DNA of 44,785 nt from Hyphomicrobiales bacterium (GTDB lineage: Bacteria > Pseudomonadota > Alphaproteobacteria > Rhizobiales > NORP267): contig JAJFGZ010000010.1 of assembly GCA_021775855.1 (NCBI GenBank), positions 1-44,785 on the forward strand, in the 5' to 3' direction. The position numbers and the translations under genes are program-made. Below are positions 41,694-44,785 of this stretch, piece by piece. The notes under the pieces are model-generated. The model searched no databases and had not been told where the DNA came from. It saw only the letters and a list, made by a program, of their open reading frames with translations. How positions within the stretch are numbered: the stretch's first letter is position 1; the number at the start of each line of letters is the position of its first letter.

Positions 41694-42443
41694 CTATCTC
41701 GACAGAACCCGGTCGGCCCAGGCGAACAGCTTTTCGGCGACTGAATTGTCCGCCGCCGGGATCGCCTCGACCGGTACGTTCACAGGCGCCGAATGGCCGT
41801 CCCGGCGGGGGCGGGGTGGGAGGTATCGGTTGACCGGTTTGTAGCCGAATTCCTCAAGCAACGAGAACCCGCCCCGCGTGGCCACGTTTTTGGATACCTC
41901 GCTCTTCGGATCGCCCAGATCGCCAAAGGCGCGGGCGCCGGTGGGGCAGGCCTTCACACAGGCCGGGACCCGGTCTTCTTCTGCCAAGGTTTCGTTGTAG
42001 ATCCGATCCACGCACAGTGTGCATTTTTTCATCACCCCGTCGTCATGGTCGTATTCGCGCGCGCCGTATGGGCATGCCCACGAACAAAGTTTGCAGCCGA
42101 TACAGGTATCCGGGTTGACCAGTACGATGCCGTCTTCCGCGCGCTTGAAACTCGCGCCGGTCGGACAGACGGTCACGCAATCCGGCTCTTCACAATGTAG
42201 GCACGAGCGCGGAAAATGCACCGTCTGGCCGCTCGCCCCCTCGCCAACTTCATATGAATGGACGCGGTTCAGCCACGCCCCCGATGGGTCGGCGCCGTAC
42301 GGATCGTGGTCCGACAGAGGCGCCGAATACCCGCCGGTATTCCATTCCTTGCAGCTGGTAGCGCAGGCCTGGCACCCGACACAGATATCCAGATCGATCA
42401 CGAGCCCGAGTTTCCTGGTCGATGGGGCGGGGAGCGACGTCAT
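41694..42443 (-). CDS. soeB: Four-cluster iron-sulfur subunit (DmsB/SoeB type)
   Basis: A 249-residue electron-transfer subunit with sixteen Cys arranged as four [4Fe-4S] sites: CVGCQACATSC, CLHCEEPDCVTVCPTGA, CIGCKLCSWACPYGAREYD and CTLCVD...CVKACPTGA. This is the DmsB/PhsB/NrfC-type ferredoxin fold that carries electrons between the molybdenum subunit and the membrane anchor. The first two bases of its ATG overlap the stop of the soeA-like gene (ATGA), so the two are translationally coupled. Cytoplasmic location is likely because there is no signal peptide, as in the cytoplasmic SoeABC enzyme. Confidence 0.9.
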   Translation of the reverse strand: MTSLPAPSTRKLGLVIDLDICVGCQACATSCKEWNTGGYSAPLSDHDPYGADPSGAWLNRVHSYEVGEGASGQTVHFPRSCLHCEEPDCVTVCPTGASFKRAEDGIVLVNPDTCIGCKLCSWACPYGAREYDHDDGVMKKCTLCVDRIYNETLAEEDRVPACVKACPTGARAFGDLGDPKSEVSKNVATRGGFSLLEEFGYKPVNRYLPPRPRRDGHSAPVNVPVEAIPAADNSVAEKLFAWADRVLSR

Positions 42444-44785
42444 GACCCGCCTTTCCGAAATTCCGCCCCGAAAGCGAGTTTTGATGGCGATGGCGGTAAA
42501 TCGCCCTTAGCCGTCGGTTCAAATTTCGGTTCCGTATCGCCGCCCGCTTCGGCCTTCTCGATCGCGACCCGCAAATCGAACCAAGCCGCCTGCCCGGTGA
42601 TCGGGTCGGAATTGGAATAATGGTACCCGCCGTCTTTGGGGAGCAGTTCGGAGATCAGATGGTTGAGCAAAAACCCCTGGTTGGATTCCGGCGCGTCGTC
42701 GTCGAGCCCCCAGGCCCCGCGCCGTTTGCCGATCGCGTTCCAGGTCCAGACCGTATCCGGGTTGACCCCGTCCATCAGCCGCACCTGGCATTTGACTTTG
42801 CCCTGGTGCGAAGACAGCCATACCCAGTCATCGTCGGTGACACCGATCCGGCCCCCCACCGAAGTGTGGATATACAGCCGGTTGGCGGCGCTGATCTGGC
42901 GCAGCCAGGCATTCTGGCTGCCCCAGGAATGATACATATGCATCGGGCGCTGGGTGATGGCGTGCAGGGAAAATTGGCTTGCCTCGATCCTGTCCTCTTC
43001 AAACGGCGTGTACCAGAAGGGCAGGGGATCGAAATATTTTTCGATCCGCTCCCGGTGCTCCGCCGGCGGGGTCCGATTGCCGTGGCCCTGAGCCGCGAGG
43101 CGGAACAATTGCATGGTTTCGCTATAAAGCTGAAAAATCGTCGGCGTCGTCGTGACCCGGAACCCCTTGTCCACGGCCCATTGCAAATAGTCCAGATTGG
43201 CGTGCTTGAAATAGGCCTGTTCGGGTTTGAGGTGATCGATAAAGAACGACCCGTTCTCGATATATTTGGCAAGTTGGTCGGGGTTTGGCTCCCCCTTGCC
43301 TGTCTGCTTACCGTCCTTGCCGCGCCACCCCGCGAGCGGGCCGATGCCCGGGCGTCGCTCGTGGTTCACGATATAATCCGGGTACCCGCCCGGATATTTG
43401 GGCGTGCCGTCGTCGTTAACGAAGTTAGGTAATTTTAGCCGGGCGCCAAGATCAATCAATACCTCCTGGAAGGGCCGCACGTCGCGGTCCGGCTCAACAA
43501 CCGGGTGGCGGATAGCGTCCGCCGCAGCGTCAGCTTCGGAGATTGGACGGTCCAGCAGGGATATACAATCCCAGCGCTCGAGATAGGTGGTATCCGGCAG
43601 GATCAGGTCGGCATACGGCACCATTTCCGAATAATAGGCATCGGAATAAATGATCTTCGGGATTTTATAATCGCCGTTCTCGTCTTTTGCCGTCAAATCG
43701 TCGAGCGTGCCCGGCACGTTCATCGACGAATTCCATGCCATATTGGCCATGTACAGAAACAAAACCTCGATCCCGTACGGGTCCTTGGTCGCGGCGTTGT
43801 GGATTACCATATGCATCAGCCCGTGCACGGCGAGCGGGGCGTCCCATGCGAACGCCTTATCGATCCGCGCCGGGCTGTCGCCGTCGAGCAGCAGGTGCTG
43901 CGGGCCTTGCGGGAATCCTAGATGCGGCCCGCCGAGTGGCTCGTTGGCCTGCACGTCTTTCGGTGCGCCGTGGGGCAATAGGCCGGGCGGGGCCGGTTTC
44001 GGATAGGGCGGCTTGTAGCGAAACCCGCCGGGGCAATCGATCGAGCCCAGCAGGATTTGCAGGATGTGGATCATCCGGCAGGTATGGAACCCGTTCGAAT
44101 GGGCAGAAATGCCGCGCATGGCGTGCATCGATACCGGCCGCCCGATCATCTTGTCGTGCTTTCGCCCGGCCCAGTCGGTCCACGGCTGGTCGAGGATGAT
44201 TTCCTGTTCAAATGCGACCTCGGCCAGCTCGGCGGCGATCCGGCGGATATCGTCTACCGCCATGCCGACCCGCTCCGCGACAGCATCCGGGGCATAGTCT
44301 TGTGCCAGAAACCGCTCGGCCATCAATTCAAATACGGGGCGGGCCGTGCGCCCGTCAGACAATTTCCGCGACCCCACAAGCGCCGGTGCGATATCAACTT
44401 CCATGCCGCTGGCGAGTTTGCCTGAATTCTGGTCGTGGACCAGCGGGTTGCCATCTTTGTCGCGGGCAAACAGACCGTGATCGGCGGCGCCGGGGTCATC
44501 GATCACCAGCCAAGGTGAATTTGTGTAGCGGACCAGATAATCGAGATCGACCTTTTGGTTGCGGAATAATTCGTGGATCAGCGCACCCACAAACAACCCG
44601 TCTGTTCCCGGGCGCAGGCCAATCCATTCGTCGGCGACAGCGCTATAACCGGTGCGGACAGGGTTGATGGAAACAAACTTCGCGCCGCGTTTTTTGATCT
44701 TGCCGATGCCGATCTTGATCGGGTTCGAAGCGTGGTCTTCTGCCACCCCGAACATCATCAGATATTTGGTATGCTCCCAATCGGG
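42440..44785 (-). CDS. soeA: Molybdopterin oxidoreductase catalytic subunit, SoeA-like (5' truncated)
   Basis: About 780 C-terminal residues of a DMSO-reductase-family enzyme; the start, with any N-terminal [4Fe-4S] motif and signal sequence, lies beyond the window. The frame is open to the last base. Recognisable segments are HTKYLMMFGVAEDHASNP, FVSINPVRTGYSAVADEWIG, GADLILPDTTYLERWD-type (ADLILPDTTYLERWDC) and QRPMHMYHSWGSQNAWLRQI. This pattern I recognise from SoeA, the quinone-linked sulfite dehydrogenase of purple sulfur bacteria and roseobacters, which oxidises cytoplasmic sulfite to sulfate. Thiosulfate/polysulfide reductase relatives are the alternative. The gene order catalytic-FeS-anchor fits SoeABC. 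Confidence 0.83.
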   Translation of the reverse strand, partial: PDWEHTKYLMMFGVAEDHASNPIKIGIGKIKKRGAKFVSINPVRTGYSAVADEWIGLRPGTDGLFVGALIHELFRNQKVDLDYLVRYTNSPWLVIDDPGAADHGLFARDKDGNPLVHDQNSGKLASGMEVDIAPALVGSRKLSDGRTARPVFELMAERFLAQDYAPDAVAERVGMAVDDIRRIAAELAEVAFEQEIILDQPWTDWAGRKHDKMIGRPVSMHAMRGISAHSNGFHTCRMIHILQILLGSIDCPGGFRYKPPYPKPAPPGLLPHGAPKDVQANEPLGGPHLGFPQGPQHLLLDGDSPARIDKAFAWDAPLAVHGLMHMVIHNAATKDPYGIEVLFLYMANMAWNSSMNVPGTLDDLTAKDENGDYKIPKIIYSDAYYSEMVPYADLILPDTTYLERWDCISLLDRPISEADAAADAIRHPVVEPDRDVRPFQEVLIDLGARLKLPNFVNDDGTPKYPGGYPDYIVNHERRPGIGPLAGWRGKDGKQTGKGEPNPDQLAKYIENGSFFIDHLKPEQAYFKHANLDYLQWAVDKGFRVTTTPTIFQLYSETMQLFRLAAQGHGNRTPPAEHRERIEKYFDPLPFWYTPFEEDRIEASQFSLHAITQRPMHMYHSWGSQNAWLRQISAANRLYIHTSVGGRIGVTDDDWVWLSSHQGKVKCQVRLMDGVNPDTVWTWNAIGKRRGAWGLDDDAPESNQGFLLNHLISELLPKDGGYHYSNSDPITGQAAWFDLRVAIEKAEAGGDTEPKFEPTAKGDLPPSPSKLAFGAEFRKGGS

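Overview
The window reads as a chromosomal segment of a GC-rich alphaproteobacterium. The evidence is 5-aminolevulinate synthase (Shemin pathway hemA), the block murA-DUF2948-hisD-UPF0262-phosphatase-infA-maf-yacG, and many alphaproteobacterial families. A Rhodospirillales-like lineage is my best guess, but this is inference and not a placement. Genes are tightly packed. No gap between supported genes exceeds about 260 bases, and I see no insertion sequence, integrase, phage gene, CRISPR array or rRNA.

Layout: (1) 1-4520 is a fatty-acid beta-oxidation operon: acyl-CoA dehydrogenase (cut at its 5' end), thiolase, and a FadB/FadJ-type fusion. (2) 4668-12933 is a mosaic of single genes: a MarR-GNAT fusion regulator with a clear operator, an HCCA-isomerase/DsbA-fold protein, a thioesterase and alpha/beta-hydrolase pair, a methyltransferase, a decayed hydrolase remnant, GNAT, Rid-family, cupin and DUF1203 proteins, and an HxlR regulator divergent from a doubled YdhR-like protein. 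(3) 12955-19472 is a carboxylate-uptake and sensing block. It holds a DUF4212/sodium-solute symporter pair, a LuxR-type response regulator and a large histidine kinase with its own symporter-like domain, resembling the CrbS/CrbR acetate-switch system. (4) 19659-22821 holds mscL, an aminotransferase, an outer-membrane beta-barrel protein, a small Gly/Lys-rich protein with a strong terminator, and a putative peptidoglycan-binding protein. (5) 22889-30218 is housekeeping: hemA, tRNA-Thr, a small basic protein, the murA...yacG block and tRNA-Phe.

(6) 30231-35442 is a divergent envelope-modification locus. One arm is cytochrome b - phosphoethanolamine transferase - diacylglycerol kinase; the other is PepSY - response regulator - sensor kinase. 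The logic is self-consistent: the transferase leaves diacylglycerol and the kinase recycles it, with the two-component system as likely controller. (7) 35459-38194 is a mer-like locus: a textbook MerR promoter dyad, a MerR regulator with the three cysteines of Hg(II) sensors, a secreted heavy-metal-binding protein, an outer-membrane protein and an NHL beta-propeller protein. It has no MerT transporter and no MerA reductase. I rate this the most likely undescribed system here. (8) 38323-40680 holds an autotransporter-barrel protein and a DsbA-like protein that lacks the second active-site cysteine. (9) 40742-44785 is a membrane molybdoenzyme operon, most like the sulfite dehydrogenase SoeABC, with the catalytic subunit running off the window.

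Starts were chosen from ribosome-binding sites, overlaps and family length. All family names come from reading the proteins without database searches.
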